A stretch of DNA of 60,000 bases. Origin: Cryptomeria japonica. Taxonomy: Eukaryota > Streptophyta > Pinopsida > Cupressales > Cupressaceae. This document shows, piece by piece, positions 44,957-58,223 of this stretch. The stretch lies in assembly GCF_030272615.1 (NCBI RefSeq), contig NC_081414.1, positions 809,699,069 through 809,759,068 of the forward strand. Direction: 5' to 3'. Numbering within the stretch: the first letter of the stretch is position 1; each line of letters starts with the position of its first letter. The translations under genes were made by a program, and so were the position numbers. The notes under the pieces were generated by a model, which saw only the letters and a program-made list of their open reading frames with translations, searched no databases and had not been told where the DNA came from.

Positions 44957-47900
44957 AACCCCTGAGGTTATTTGAAAATTTTACCTCACACATTTCTAGG
45001 TGTTCCCCAAACTACTTCAGTTCCTTCTCTAAGACCCATGTTGTGTCCTCCACTAGTTTGTTATTCTATTTGGCCAAATATTCCTTGTACTCCTTATTTT
45101 GGGTGTTGCATCTTTTTCCACTATGTAGGATCTATTCAATCTATTCTAGTGGTGATTATGGTAGTTAGTGTTGTAGGAATTATCTTGAGTTGTCTTCTTG
45201 TCCTCCTTGAAATTGATAGAGATCTAAAATTTTGAATACTGATGAAATGATCACACCCTCCGCTAAATCTACTTCATAGTCATTTCTAGAATCAAACTTC
45301 TAGATGATTCTGTAGGGCCCAAACTTCTTCATTCTAAACTTGTTGTATGTGCCTACTAGAATCTCTCCTTCTAGAGATACACCATACATTCATCTCCAAA
45401 CTCAAACTCCTTCTATCTCTACTTGATGTCCACTTGCTCGTTGTACTGGTTGTTCATGTTCTCTAGGTGTTGCTTGACCTCCTTGTGGATAGTCTTCATA
45501 TATTCAACAATCTCCTCTATCTATGCACTCTTCTTATCTTGTGGGATATTGTCCTAGAGTTTGGTGACTCCTCTAGGGTGTAATTTGATAGTGACATCAA
45601 CGGGTGTTCTTTTGATGCTCCAGTTTATAAAATTGTTGAATACAAACTCTTCTTGTGGCAAGATCATATCTTAATTCCTAGTTTTATCTCCTACCAAGCA
45701 TCTAAGCAAGTTTACCAGTCTTTTGTTCATTGTCTCAATCTATCCATAGTTTGTGGGTGAAATGTTGAGCTAAACTTAAGGTCATTTTTCATCTTCTTCC
45801 ATAGTGTTCTCTAAAAGTATCTAATAAACTCGACATCCCAATCTGAAATAATTCTCTTCAATACACCATGTAGCCTCACTACTTCTTCGAAGAATAATTT
45901 GATAATATGAATTTCATCATGAGTCTTCTTACAAGGAATAAAGTGTACCATCTTAAAGAGTCATTCCACCACTACAAATATGGAGTCATGTCCCCTTTGA
46001 GTCCTCAAAAATCCTAAGACAAAATATATACTTTTATCCTCCCAAGGTCTTTCTAGAATTAGAAGAGGTTGATACAATCTAATATTTTGGCTAACACCCT
46101 TAGCTACTTGATAGGTCCTACACTATTACACATAATACTATACATCTTTGTATATTTGAGGCTAGAATAATCCTCATTCATCGAAGCTACTATTTTTTCA
46201 ATCCCAAAATATCCTGCCAACCCTTTAGAATGTTTCTCCTTGATCTAACTTTCCCTCATTGAGCTCCTAGCATTACATAGTTGATTTACTTTGAACAACA
46301 TGCCATCCTAGATGAAATAATACAACCACTTCCTCCTATATGTCACTACTAGCCTCTCACTTGCCTTCCACACCTCTATAAAGTCTAGATAATCTTTGTA
46401 CAACTATTTTAGCTCATCGAATCCCATTATAGTTACCTTCATCTTCATCACTAATTCCTTCTTCTACTTAGTGCATCTACAACCTGGTTTAACTTTCCAC
46501 TCTAATGTTTGAAGAAAAAAGTGTAATTCTGCATGAACTCCACCAACTATATGTGTCATTGATTAAATTTTCCTTAACTATTCAGGTACTAGAGTGTTTG
46601 GTGATTAGTGTACAATATAAATTATTTTAACAGAGAATAATTTCTCCATTTTTCTACACTTGAATTATGACATAGAACTCTTGATCATATACTGAGTTCT
46701 TCCTATAGGCATTCTTTAAATTTTTACTAAAATAAGCATTTTGTCTCCCTTCTTGGCTGATAATAGCTCCTATATTATTACCATTGACATAACAATCCAC
46801 TTGAAAGACTTTGCTTAAATCTGGCAAGATCTGCATCAGTTGCTCCATCACTTTTTTCTTTAATAGTTCAAAACTATTCTATGCTCCATATGTCCACTTG
46901 AACTCTTTTTGGTCTCCCCTCATTATGTCCATCATAACCATGCAAATAGTACCAAATTTCTAGATGAACTTTTGGTAAAAGATTTCCAAGCCATGAAAAT
47001 ATCTAACCTCCTTATTTCTACTGGTGTAGGCCATTATGCAATTTCTCTCATCATCTTTGGATCCATCTTCAACTCTTCAACAAAGATGACAAAACCTAAA
47101 AAACTATCTCATCCTTAATAAAATTGAACTTCTTGATGTTGATCAACAACTTTTCTTCCCTCAACCATTGGAACACTTTCTTGATATGCAAATGCGTTCT
47201 TCCCTTTTTTTGCTAAAGATGAAAATGCTATCCAAATAAAAAATGAGAAAATTACTTTAAAGTTTGTTCAATACTTCATTCATCAGCTGCATGAAGGTGC
47301 TTGATGCATTAATGAGTCCAAAAGGCATGACTTTCTACTCATAGAGTCTTTCATTGGTCTTGAGTACAATCTTCCACTCATCTCCCTCCCTGATTATGAT
47401 ATGATGGTATCCACTTTTGAGATCAATCTTGGTGAAGTATCTTGCACCAATAAAACAATCTGTTATTTCATCCATCCTTGGAAAAGGAAACTGATATTAT
47501 ATGGTGATCTTGTTGATGGCTCTTGAGTCAGTACACATCCTTCATTCCCCATCTTTCTTTGGTGCTAAGATAGTAGGTACTGGACATGGACTCAAGCTCT
47601 CTTAGATAAACCCTTTCTCTAACAACAAATGAAATTGTCTTGTCAACTTTGCATTCACTACTTGTGTCATTTGATGTGCTACCTTCTTAGGAAAACATTC
47701 TCCACTACTAGGTCTATGTGGTGGCTAATGCTTCAGACTAGTGATACTCCCTCCAAAACATCTTTGACACAATGTGTTGGAATTATTCAATAAACTCTAC
47801 AACATCTTCGTGGTACCTCTGCTCCACTTATACTAACAATTATGGCATCCCTACAACTACATTTCCTTGGAATGAGTGCAAAATAGGTGTTTTTATGCTT

Positions 47901-49715
47901 TAGCTCATCTAGGAATTTCCTTCTGTCCACCAAAAAAATCCTTGCAGTACCACATACCATCTTTTTTTTTTCTCCCTCCAAGGGAATCAAGATATGCTTA
48001 TTTCCATCCTTGGTTATGGTGTAATTATTCCTCCTTCTATCATATATGACCCTTATATAATAATTCTAAGGCATCCCTAGTAGTAAGTGAGAAGCATCCA
48101 TCAACATGATATCACACAATACTTCATCCTTATATGAGCCAATGTGAAAACTAACAAGGCACTATTCACTTGCTATAATTTTATGATCATCTTGTATCCA
48201 TTCAATTCAGTATTGGTTTGGGTGCTTAACCCTCTTTAGGTTCAACTTTTGTACCATCTCCTTGGAGACCAAATTGTTTGTACCACCACTGCTGATGATA
48301 ACCTTACAACATTTGCCTCCTAACTTGCACTTGGCTCAATATAGGATTCTCATCTATGGTGGCTCAACTTTGGATTATCTCCATAATAGGGTTCTCCTCA
48401 TGATCAATGATTCACCCTTTTCTAGGTGTCTTTGAGATCTAGATTATCTATCCCTCTCCTCCTTGACATAGGAACTTATGTCTCTAAAATCTCTTAAATT
48501 TGTAGCACTCTCCCAATGGTATTCAAACACATGATGCCCAATCTCTTTGCACATGAAACAAATTCCCTGGAATGATCCCTGGTTAGGTCTTCCTTTAGTT
48601 CTCTAGTATTCATTATCCTGGCACCAGTCCTCTTTTTTCCTCCAGTTGCGATATGAATTCTTTTTGGTTCTCCTATCTTCCCTTTAGAAAGGGTTCCTTC
48701 ATCTACTTTTATTTGTGTATGGTCTCCTCTCTATACATTATATCCACTTCTCTGAATCCCTCTAGTTCCTTTTACCCAACATTTGTTTTGCCTTTTTGGC
48801 AAAATTTTCCTCAACCTTCAATGCAAATTAATAGGCTTCCTCTATGGTGATCATTCAGACCAGGATTAATTTATCTTGAATATTGGTTCTAAGGCCATTA
48901 ATTTAACACCCCACCTTTTATCTTATGGCTTCATTATGTCTAGTCCTAATGATAATCTTGTGAAAATCCTCAGTGTAATCTTTCACTATCTGCTCTCTAT
49001 ACCACAAATTTTGAAGCTTCTTCAATAGCTCTAATTCATATTCCATGAGTATGAGTTGACTCTTCAGTTTTATTACCATGCTATCATATTTCATGATCTG
49101 TCCCTTCCCTCTTTTATTTTTGTCCAATTGTACTTCCTTTCACCAAATGGCAGCATGAGCCTTTAGCTTGGTTTTGGTGAAGCTCACTCACTCTAAATAT
49201 TCTGTCTCCTCAAATTTGAAGTAATCCATCTCATTTATCCAATCAATAAGCTCTTCTAGATCTAGGCTTCCAACATAACTAGGGATCACAATCCTTGGCC
49301 TCTTTCCAATCTTGTTGATTTATTTCACCATCTTGATCTATGTGTCTCCTCTTCATCTTGAATATCCTCATCTTTCTCTTCCATCCTTGGCTCTTTATCA
49401 TCACTCTCTTGTTTTTCTCTTCGGTTTATGCCCTTCCTTTGATCTTCCTCAATGGCATGTAGTCATTTCTTCAATTCTATCACCATGTCCATCATTTCCT
49501 CCACTCTTCCAATGAAATTGTCAATTATTGGCAACCTTCTTGGTGACATCTCTCCTTCTAAGCTAAGTGTGATTTCCTCAATTCAATATTTTGGATCAAG
49601 GTTGCAATTGCCTCACTTTGGTGTTTGGCTAGCAATGCTAGTAGTTTGCTTCTATTCAATGATTTGACCACACCAAGGGTCTTCTAGAGCTCCCACCTCC
49701 TCAAGTTTGAATCTT
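44957..49715 (-). pseudogene. gag-pol remnants of the decayed gypsy element
   Basis: Only fragments are open, but their order is right. Gag is near 49127-48918. The protease region is near 48335-48270, where DSG has become SSG. The reverse transcriptase is near 47600-47300 (a CTDSRAINKI block). RNase H is at 46851-46654 (FQVDCYVNGNNIGAIISQEGR, with the D-A-S type motif altered). The integrase zinc region is near 46260 (HSKGLAGYFGIEK), and the core is near 45990-45830 (DSIFVVVE ... [18 protein letters not shown]). Stops occur every few dozen codons in every frame. Confidence 0.8.
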
Positions 49716-49727
49716 TCTCTAATACCA
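49716..49727 (-). promoter_or_regulatory. Primer binding site of the decayed gypsy element
   Basis: On the - strand TGGTATTAGAG follows the 5' LTR by two bases (AG), one base from the tRNA-Met site. Confidence 0.85.
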
Positions 49728-49729
49728 CT

Positions 49730-50300
49730 TGATGCAATCAAGGTTAGAGGATCCAAAATGAACTATCCAACCTTGCAACCAAACATACATAAAAACACAA
49801 CACCGATTTGAATGTAGATAATAATAGAGACTTTTATTAAAGTATTTAGACTAATCACATGCTTGTAGACCCTCATATGCTCCTTACGTTCAACCTATAG
49901 ACCCCATGCAAACACACATGCTACCACAAACTTATTACAATGAAATTACTTAATACAGATATTCTAGATCTAGTTTCCTCTAACTAATGCTTCCTAAACT
50001 ACTCCCTAGTCACTGATAATGATCTCCTACACCTCTTGATGTGTTTAAATATCAAATCTAATCACTAGAGGTGATTTATGTCAAACTACCCAGTCCTATA
50101 ATTGATGTAACGTGTGCACATGCTCTAGATACTAGAAGAGCATCCCGATCCAGGTGTGGATAGGTGCAGACCTATTTGGATTTTTGTTGGTCCCATATCC
50201 AACATGTAACATACTCCACTAGTTCCACAAGGAATGGAAAGGGTTCACATGATTTTGACATTAGGTCTAATCTAAGTTCTTCTAGGACTCTCTTGCATCA
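49730..50300 (-). repeat. 5' LTR of the decayed gypsy element
   Basis: On the - strand it starts TGATGCAAGAGAG and ends TTGCATCA. The TSD ACTTT follows at 50301. Confidence 0.92.
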
Positions 50301-50305
50301 ACTTT

Positions 50306-51821
50306 TGTGATATTTCACTATATATTCAAGGATATCAAATCAATTTAAAATGTATTTCTTAACAATTGTGTCTTACTGATGGTGAGATATTTGTATGTCC
50401 GATCTAAAATATATTTGTGCAGATTAGAATTGAATAATTATTATGCCCATTGGTTGTGAGAGTGATCTCTTCAACTTGTGCCCAAAATATGGGATTCCCA
50501 TATAAACTTTTATTGTTAATTTATGGGTGAGAGTGAGATCACGGTGGGCCAAATAGTGACAATAAAAAACCTACTAGATGGAAAAGTGCTAACATTTAGA
50601 CTTATATTTAGATTTGGGTGATTTTTTAAAAGAAATTCTATCTTGAATATGAATTGCCTCTAAAACATTTCTTGGTATTATCTTAGGTTCTAAGCAAGAG
50701 GGATTTCCAAAGGAACTTAAAATATTACTCATTTAGTGTTATCCAAAAATATTCTATTATTATTTTTTAAATAATTAATAAAAAAAATGTAAGTATATTA
50801 AATAAAATGAAAAGGGTTTTGTATAGAAAACTATTGATATTGAAAATACACAATATATGTTTCATTATAATTTAAATAGCTAATTCATATTATTTTCTAA
50901 ATACAATGTATATGGTTTTTTGAAAAGATTTATATGTTAAAAAACATTCATAAATTTTAAACTACTTACCTTTTTTTTAATCCAAATGTGCATCATATTC
51001 TATTATTTATTAACTTTAGATTAAAATGAATTTTATATTTGTTCACTACATTAGGTTAGCCAAAAAATTAATTTTTAACATTTTATAAGGCCAAATCATG
51101 GAAGAAATATATATATTTTTTCTCATAGATTGGTTGGAATTACATGTAATTTTTACTCTTTTTAATTTTTGTTAAGTAGTTCTTTATTAAAATATTCAAT
51201 TTTATCAAATAATAAAAAAAAAAAAATGGCATTCGATAAACTTGATTTACTTTTGACAACCTTTGTTACTTTTTTTAGATTGTGTAAATAAATCATTGAA
51301 TTTATGTTGTTAATTTACATGAGCCTATTTTACATTATCTCACCTTTGTTCGAAGATAACACCTTTTTCCACATTGATTGCAATTTTTAGGTCAAGTGAA
51401 GAATAGGTTTTCTAGATTTATTTATTATCTAAAAGATATATGAAGTTTAAGTATGGAAAAATTAATTTTCTTTACCTTTCTCTCTCACCTTTCTTTTACA
51501 ATTTTTGTTTTGATCAGTAATTTCCATATATATTATTAATATAAAATATAAAAAACATACATTCTGTAATAGAAAAAGAAGGGACAAACCCTTGTTCAAG
51601 TCCTAGAACATGGAGAAACTACCAACTACTAACAATAATCCTACAACCTCCAACCTTTAAACCACCAATCCACATAAATTACATCATGCCTACAAACCAA
51701 CCTTGCACTTACAAAATATGGCATGTTACCACTATCTCAAGGTACCAACAAACAAAGCATAACAAAATACTACTACCCAAAATCCCCATTACAAAAGAAA
51801 GCAATTTTTTCTTCTTCTTAC
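50306..51821. other. AT-rich intergenic sequence
   Basis: Long A/T tracts and no recognisable gene or repeat boundary. A frame on the + strand starting at 51686 is hydrophobic but overlaps a better candidate on the other strand. Confidence 0.55.
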
Positions 51822-51996
51822 TTGGGTCGTTAACCCAAAAGTCTTCATGCTCGAACACTGGTTTATGCTCTGTGCTCTTCTTCTTGGCCTCACTTGCCAT
51901 TCACATCTCCACTTCTCTCTCCCAAGTGAAATCCTTGAGAGCCTCTGACCCCAAGATCACTTCCTCCATCTATGCCTCTCTATCCACCCCTTTCAC
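51822..51996 (-). pseudogene. Exon-like coding fragment of an unidentified gene
   Basis: On the - strand about 58 codons read through two stops (TAG near 51966, TGA at 51901-51903) with an ordinary soluble-protein composition: strings such as MEEVILGSEALKDFTWERE and EHKPVFEHEDFWVND. The fragment ends exactly at CCAA|GTAAGAAG, a consensus plant splice donor. Both stops can be explained by single transitions (TGG to TAG, CGA to TGA). I do not recognise the protein. The acceptor side is not convincing. It could be a captured or decayed host-gene exon, or chance. Confidence 0.35.
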
Positions 51997-53117
51997 AATT
52001 TTTTTATTCCTATTAAATTTAGTTTTATTAGCTACAATTTTGGTTCTATTTTTATTTTTAGTTGTAAGATTTTGTGGAAAAATAATGACAAATTATTCTC
52101 ATTACATGTGGATATTTAGTATATATTTTTTTTGTTGATTTCTAACAAGTTTTAATTGTAGTTTAAAATTAATTTTATGTTATAATATTTAGCGAGTCAA
52201 AACTATCATAGAATTTATGTTATTAAATGTTTCAAAATTCAAAATTTTCATTCGAATATATGGTGTGTACTTTTACTTGTTTGATATTAAACATATTTAA
52301 AAATATATTTTTAGTTATATTTATAATTTGTTTTTATTGCTCAATGTTATTAGATTTTGTGAGGAAATTTTGTATTCTATTGAAACCCCTTAGACGAAAC
52401 AACAAAAATGCTTTTTCAAATGTCTCTTCAGCTTTTAGATCTAAAAAATACCTACATTTGAAAAAGATTTTAAATAAGGAAACTAGTATCATTCCAACTT
52501 GATTAATATGTCAAAATACACGAACAAAAGGAAAGTGAATAAAAATGAACTAAAAACACATACTCTCAAGCACAATAAAAGCTAGAGCCATTTCTTCAAA
52601 AAAAATATCAAAATAAAAAAATGTAAAAATAAATATAAATGATGATGCCATAATGTAATGCATTCAATATAATATATGAAATTTGTAAAATAATATGATC
52701 ACATGATATAAGATCCTTAAATCTAATGTCATCTATAGAATCAAGAGATGTATCTAAATATAAATAAAACAAAAAATATGATATGGAACAAGTGCCATGT
52801 AGTGATGAGTACTTGTCTTTATAATACTGTAGTAAAAATATTTACTAGCAATCACACCTTAGTGTGCAATAGGTATGTTGAAAAGGTGTGAAATGTTAAT
52901 TACAAAAAAAATTGGTTTATTTTTTGCATACATTTGTAAAATACATAAGGTCAATTGGTAGGACATTTGGAAAATGATGTTGTTTGTGCAAGAAAGTTCT
53001 TAATGGAGGATTGATAGCTTCAAATAAAGTATTCATCCACTTACATGATCCAAACACAACTAATACAAAATCTCTAAATCAATAAGATAATCAAGATCCA
53101 TTAGCAATAGACTCATG
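51997..53117. other. AT-rich intergenic sequence
   Basis: No gene, RNA or mobile-element boundary that I can support. Open frames here are short and low-complexity. Confidence 0.55.
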
Positions 53118-53600
53118 CTATGTTTGCAATAGGGAGACATGGAGAGAGAGTGGAAAGGGGGATGGAAAGAGAGAGGTGTAAGAAAATAGAGATAAAGAGA
53201 AAAGCAAAGATGGAGAGAGAGAAGGGGGTAGAAATAATGAGATAGAGATACAGGGAGACGTTGGAGAAATATTGAGAGATAGAAATTGAGGAAAAGGGAT
53301 ATAGATATAGAGGTCTAGAGAGAGGGAGAGGAAGAGAAAGGGAGAAAAGTTTTAAAATAGTGTGGTAGAGAGGAAGATAGAGGTAGAGATGAGGATACAA
53401 TGAGAGAATAAGAGAGACAATTCGATAAACAGATAGTGAGAGGTAGAGGGAGAGATAAAGATAGAGAGAGATACAAAGATAGAGAAGGAAAGATAGAGAG
53501 CAAGAGATAGAGAGATATAGGGGAAGGGGGAGAGGGGATATATATAGATATAGAGATATGCTATGGAGAGGGAGAGGAAAGAGGGAGAGTGGTCTATTTC
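53118..53600 (+). repeat. Purine-rich tract 1 (GAGAGATAGA-type)
   Basis: After GTTTGCAATAGG the + strand is almost all purine with interspersed T, built from irregular GAGAGA, GATAGAGA and GGGAGA words. The Ser/Leu/Tyr-rich frames on the - strand are a by-product. Confidence 0.88.
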
Positions 53601-53700
53601 AAAAAAAATTGCTGACTTCGTTGATTTAATAATTAAATAAAATCCATGAATAATATTGTTACATAGTTTAAATTTAAGATTGTATTTTACAATTTTAAAA

Positions 53701-54211
53701 TTTATCAAATTCTTTAATTTTGATTTGTTATATTTTATATATAATTTTATGAACATAATATTATAGATGATATTATTACTAATTATTTAAAAAAACTATA
53801 AGTAAATATAATATAATATTTTAATTTATAGTATTGTTATGAAAATATATACTAATTCAAAATATTTTTAAATATAAGATTTTAAATTATTATTTTTTGA
53901 TTTAGAATATTTTAAATATTATCTTAAATATATTTAATTTCAATACAGAAAATCATTTATCAAATTCTATAATTTTGATTTGTTATATTTTATATATAAT
54001 TTTATGAACATAATATCATAGATGATATTATTACTAATTATTTATAAAAAACTATAAGTAAATATAATATAATATTTTAATTTATAATATTGTTATGAAA
54101 ATATACACTAATTCAAAATATTTTTAAATATAAAATTTTAAATTATTATTTTTTGATTTAGAATATTTTAAATATTATCTTAAATATATTTAATTTCAAT
54201 ACAGGGAATGA
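53701..54211 (+). repeat. Direct tandem duplication of a ~255-bp AT-rich segment
   Basis: 53701-53955 and 53956-54211 match almost base for base, including TCATAGATGATATTATTACT-type and GATTTAGAATATTTTAAATA strings, with a few differences. Diverged relatives of the flanking words recur at about 55380-55740. Confidence 0.9.
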
Positions 54212-54327
54212 TTTTTAATTTAATACCAAATTAAGATTTTCCGCATTTTGTGCAAGTATTATATGTTTATCAATTTATCATATGTTTTTAAAGATAAGAT
54301 TATATTTTTGTTTTGTTTTGTTTTGTT

Positions 54328-54980
54328 TTGTTTGCAATAGGTGGAGATGGAGATAGATATATAAAAATAGGTGGAGAGGAAGGGAGAGGAAAGGAGGGAG
54401 GAGAGAAAAGTAGAGAGAAATAAAAAAAGGGAGTGATAGAGAGAGAGGGAGAAAGGGAGAAATAGGGATAAAGAGAGGGAGATATAAGTATAGAAAGTTG
54501 AGATATAGAAATAAATATAACTTGGAAAATATTAAGGGTGAAAGAGAGAGAGGGGGAGGGATGGATGGAGACAAAAAAATAAAGATATGAGAAGTGATAT
54601 ATAGAGAGAGTAGGAGTGTTGGAGTGAATAAAAGTGAGATAGAGATAATGCAATATAGATAGAGAGGGTGAGGGAGAGATGGGATGATATATCTAGAGGG
54701 AGTGAGAGAGAGATAAATGAGGTAATAGTGATAAGATAGAGATAGGGAGGGAGAAACAAGGAGCATGTGTGAAAGTGTAAGACATATTGAGATATCTATA
54801 TGAGTAGGAGTAACAAGGAGTGTGCGAGTGAGAAAGAGAGATAGACAAATAAGGATAAATAAATAAAGATATATAGAAAGAGAGAGTGACAAACATAGAG
54901 AGGGAGAGATAAGGAGAGATAGGGATAGAAAGAGGGAGTGATTTTAGAGATAGGAATAGAGAGAGAGAGAGAAAGAGATC
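54328..54980 (+). repeat. Purine-rich tract 2
   Basis: Same composition as tract 1 and the same lead-in GTTTGCAATAGG, preceded by a (TTTTG)n run (54306-54330). No coding meaning is likely. Confidence 0.88.
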
Positions 54981-56230
54981 ATATCTTGAATGATGTATTA
55001 TGCAGTTAGTTAGGGTATTTCTCACATTATTTAAATCAGATCTTCAGATATTATATTGTGTCTAATAGCTTAACTATAAATTTGTCATTAATAATACACA
55101 TTTTTAAAAAATATAAGTATTTTTATGTACAACTCTATTTCTATGTGTGATTAAGTATTATTGGATTTAAAATTATTAATCAAATCACCAAAAAATTTCT
55201 AAATTATAATAAATTGTAATTTTTAAAATTCATAAAATAGTTATTATCTAACTCAATTAAATTAAATTAAATTTAAAAATAAATCAACAATGAGTAATTA
55301 TAATTATAGAATAAGTTAAAACTAAAATCTAGATTTAAAAGCAACTTTCTATTCTATTTTATTACTTTTTGGTTGCAAATCATTTTATATTCAAATTTTT
55401 AATATCATTAATAATTTAAATAAAATTAAATATTTATTAGAGAAATAAATACTAATTTAAAACTATAGTTTTTGTCCTTTTATGATATTTTAAATATTAG
55501 ATCATGAACATGTTTTAATATCAATTTAGAAACTTACTTTTAAAATGATCCAACATGAATATATAAACATTTTTTTTTAATTTAATAGTAAATTAAGATT
55601 TTTATTTTGTGTGCAAGTTTTTAATATTATTTTATAATATTTATTAGAAAAATACATACTAGATTACAATATTTTAAAAATAATATTACAATGTTTTTTC
55701 AATATTTTAACGATGAGATCTTAGATATTTTATAATATCAATTTAAACTTATTGAAATGATCCAATGGCTCTAAATATTGAAATCATCTTGCAAGTCTCT
55801 CCATAGATATGAAACATCGATCCTAGAAGTTAAAGGATTTAGTTCATATAGGGAATGCCTTCAACCTAATTATAATTCTTAATTATTATGATTATAATTG
55901 TTATTTTAAATCATATTATTATTTTAATTATATTTTTGAAATATTAATTATAACTCTCACCTCAATAAATTAATATTAATGATTATAATATAGTATAAAT
56001 ATTATAGTGAAAATTTTCATTTTTAAAGAATACAATTCTAATTTAATTATAAAATTAATCTTAAAATTAATTATTAATTATTAGTTTAAGAATCTTATAT
56101 ATTATTTTAAATATGTTTATGTAATATTAATTCTATTTAATCTTAATTAATCTTAATAAAATAAATATTGATAATTACACAATTATATAATATAAATAAT
56201 AAAGTGAAAATAGGTATTTTTTAATGACTA
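54981..56230. other. AT-rich stretch with diverged repeats of the 53.7-54.2 kb segment
   Basis: Words such as TTTAATTTAATAGTAAATTAAGA (partly also at 54215) and TTTTAAATATTA recur, pointing to an old repeat family. No gene seen. Confidence 0.5.
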
Positions 56231-57340
56231 GATGAAAAATATTTAAGACATATGGAGATTGCTTGTAGACATTTGAGATGGAAAATAATGATTTATTGTG
56301 GTGTTTTTAGAGCTCTAGTGATAGTCTTTATGGTCCACAATTATGATTCAGTGAAGTATGATTGTTTTGGTGAAAAGTTTGTTAGTCAGGTCTTTGGTTT
56401 AGATTGTGGCGGATATGTGTCAAACGATCAGGAGATTGTAGTATGATACTTATGAATACATATTCTCATCATGTTTTAGGTTTTATATGCTCACGTGTTT
56501 TACAATTGAAGACATTTAGGTTGAGCTCTGGTTGGTTCAATGACATAGTAATAATGTGTAGGAATGCATTGCATTCCTCTGCCTTTAGTTGGTTAGAGTG
56601 ATGTGGTTTGTTGTTTTGGGTTCTTTGATGTTTTGTGTAGCTATTTTGGTCATCTGCGAGTATGTTTGGTAGTCCACATTGAAGATTGAATCATTGTGTT
56701 GGTGCATGTTAATAGTGTTATTATTTATGGCCGACCTATGGTATTTTGGTCCATGTGGTAGTGTGTAGTTGCATAAGAGCTATTTTGGAAGTGTTTGGAA
56801 GGTGTGCCAACATGGTGTGATCCCTCACATGTTTCATTTGTCTTTTTCATTATCATGGAGATTGGTTTTTGGTTTGACCATTTTTTATGTACACATTACA
56901 CTTGTTATGGCCAACCTAATTGATAATATTGTGGTTGCGGATGGAATGATTAAGTAGTTAAAATAATGAATTGTGTATATTGTGAGAAATAAATGTGGAG
57001 TGCAATATAGAGGTTTGCATGTATATAAGAGTAGTGATGAAGGAAGTTTGAGATGTATTTTGAATAGTGAAATGTGATGAACATTTTAGTGAATGCAGTT
57101 CTCTGCAGTTCAAGATTTTTGATGTTTTTGTATCAAAACTCATGTATCTTACCTTGAAGAAGTAATATTGAGTTTTTGCAAGTTCTTATTATATCTTGAC
57201 CTAAGGTTGTGCACCTTAGTTTTTCAATCCACTCAGGGGTAGTGAGCTCCTTGGCATTTGGCCTAAACAATGTAATCAATTTATTATATTGTGAGTGTGA
57301 TTCTTGTTGTAGTTTTTCTCATGATATGATAATATAATAA
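56231..57340 (+). other. Less AT-rich segment of unknown origin, possibly an old LTR
   Basis: Composition shifts to GT-rich and then back. The 3' part has GACCTAAGGTTGTGCACC and CACTCAGGGGTAGTGAGCTCC, words that resemble plant LTR or 3' ends, but I find no partner copy in the window. Three ~60-codon frames show no motif. Confidence 0.35.
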
Positions 57341-57912
57341 TAACAATGAATCCTAATAAATTTTTTGTTTTAGTGAAAAGTTTAATAAAAATATAATAAT
57401 ACAATAATAATAATTTGGTACTAAAATATTTTTCCTTATGTAAATAATTTAATAGAAATATAAAAATATAATAATAAGAATATATTAAAATGTAATAACA
57501 TAATCATATCTTATAATATTTTAATATTATTTATAATATAATAATATAATAATTTTTCAAGTGAAATAATGAACAATATGATATCTTTGGTGCACTCAAC
57601 CTACATTCCTCTAAAGATAGGTATGTTAGTAGAAATATTTGTTTTGTAATGCTTGTAATGAATTAGTTTAAGCATTTATTTAATTTTTTATTTTATTTAA
57701 CTTAAATGGTTTGAATCAAATCCCTATACAATAGTTGATTGATTTTATTACCTATATTTCCAACAATAAAAATATATATTAAAATTCATATATATTTATA
57801 TAGAAAAATCACTTTATTTACAAGAGTATCAATTAAAAAAAAAAAAAATCCTATTTAAAATAGACATTTATTTTTTAAATATAAAGAAATCTAAAAAAAA
57901 ACCTATTAAATT
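57341..57912. other. AT-rich stretch
   Basis: Dominated by AATAATATAATAA words; a 15-A run lies near 57835. No gene seen. Confidence 0.6.
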
Positions 57913-58213
57913 TGTTAGAGTTATCATGTATTAGCTAATCATTATTTATTTAATTATTAGTCTATTATCCTCTACACTTAAGGTAAACTTAGGTATCTAA
58001 TAATTATTCTAATTATTAAATACAAATTCTCATTTAGGGTTGCACAATCTCCTTTTATAAGGATTGTATTGCATTTATTTTTAATTCTCTCTCTGAATAA
58101 TATTTTTCTTCAGAGCCATTATTGCTTTTTTTGCCTCCATTCTTCTCTTGTGACATGTATTTTGCTTGCAGGTGTTCTTGGGATCTCTAAAGTTGTATTT
58201 GTCAACTTCTTCA
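57913..58213 (+). repeat. Short copia-type LTR (about 301 bp) with interrupted primer site
   Basis: It runs from TGTTAGAGTTATCATG to CAACTTCTTCA, with a TATA-like TTTTATAAGG near 58053, and is followed by TGGTATCAGA (58214-58223), a tRNA-Met primer site cut off by the next LTR at 58224. Length and ends fit short-LTR copia elements. No second copy in the window. Confidence 0.65.
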
Positions 58214-58223
58214 TGGTATCAGA

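Larger units (their letters stand above)
44387..50300 (-). mobile_element. Decayed Ty3/gypsy element (TSD ACTTT)
   Basis: LTRs at 49730-50300 (5', 571 bp) and 44387-44956 (3', 570 bp), with ACTTT at 44382-44386 and 50301-50305. The LTRs are visibly diverged, more than in the other elements here, so this is an old insertion. The interior codes, on the - strand and with very many stops, for Gag, protease, reverse transcriptase, RNase H and integrase. Primer site and LTR end resemble the chromovirus at 35769-43152. Confidence 0.92.

Noticed and set aside
51686-52138. 150-codon + strand frame with hydrophobic segments, possible membrane protein
   Set aside because: The 3' half is T-rich low complexity; the opposite strand has a more protein-like composition and a splice donor over the same bases.
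53113-53756. Overlapping - strand frames of 62-134 codons
   Set aside because: Same cause: translation of GAGAGATAGA-type low-complexity sequence.
54278-55025. Long Ser/Leu/Tyr-rich open frames on the - strand (up to 204 codons), like membrane proteins
   Set aside because: They are read from the purine-rich repeat tract; several frames are open at once and no residue pattern departs from the repeat.
56252-56957. Three frames of about 62-65 codons as exons of a host gene
   Set aside because: No recognisable motif, no convincing splice sites, and the region is more like an old LTR by composition.
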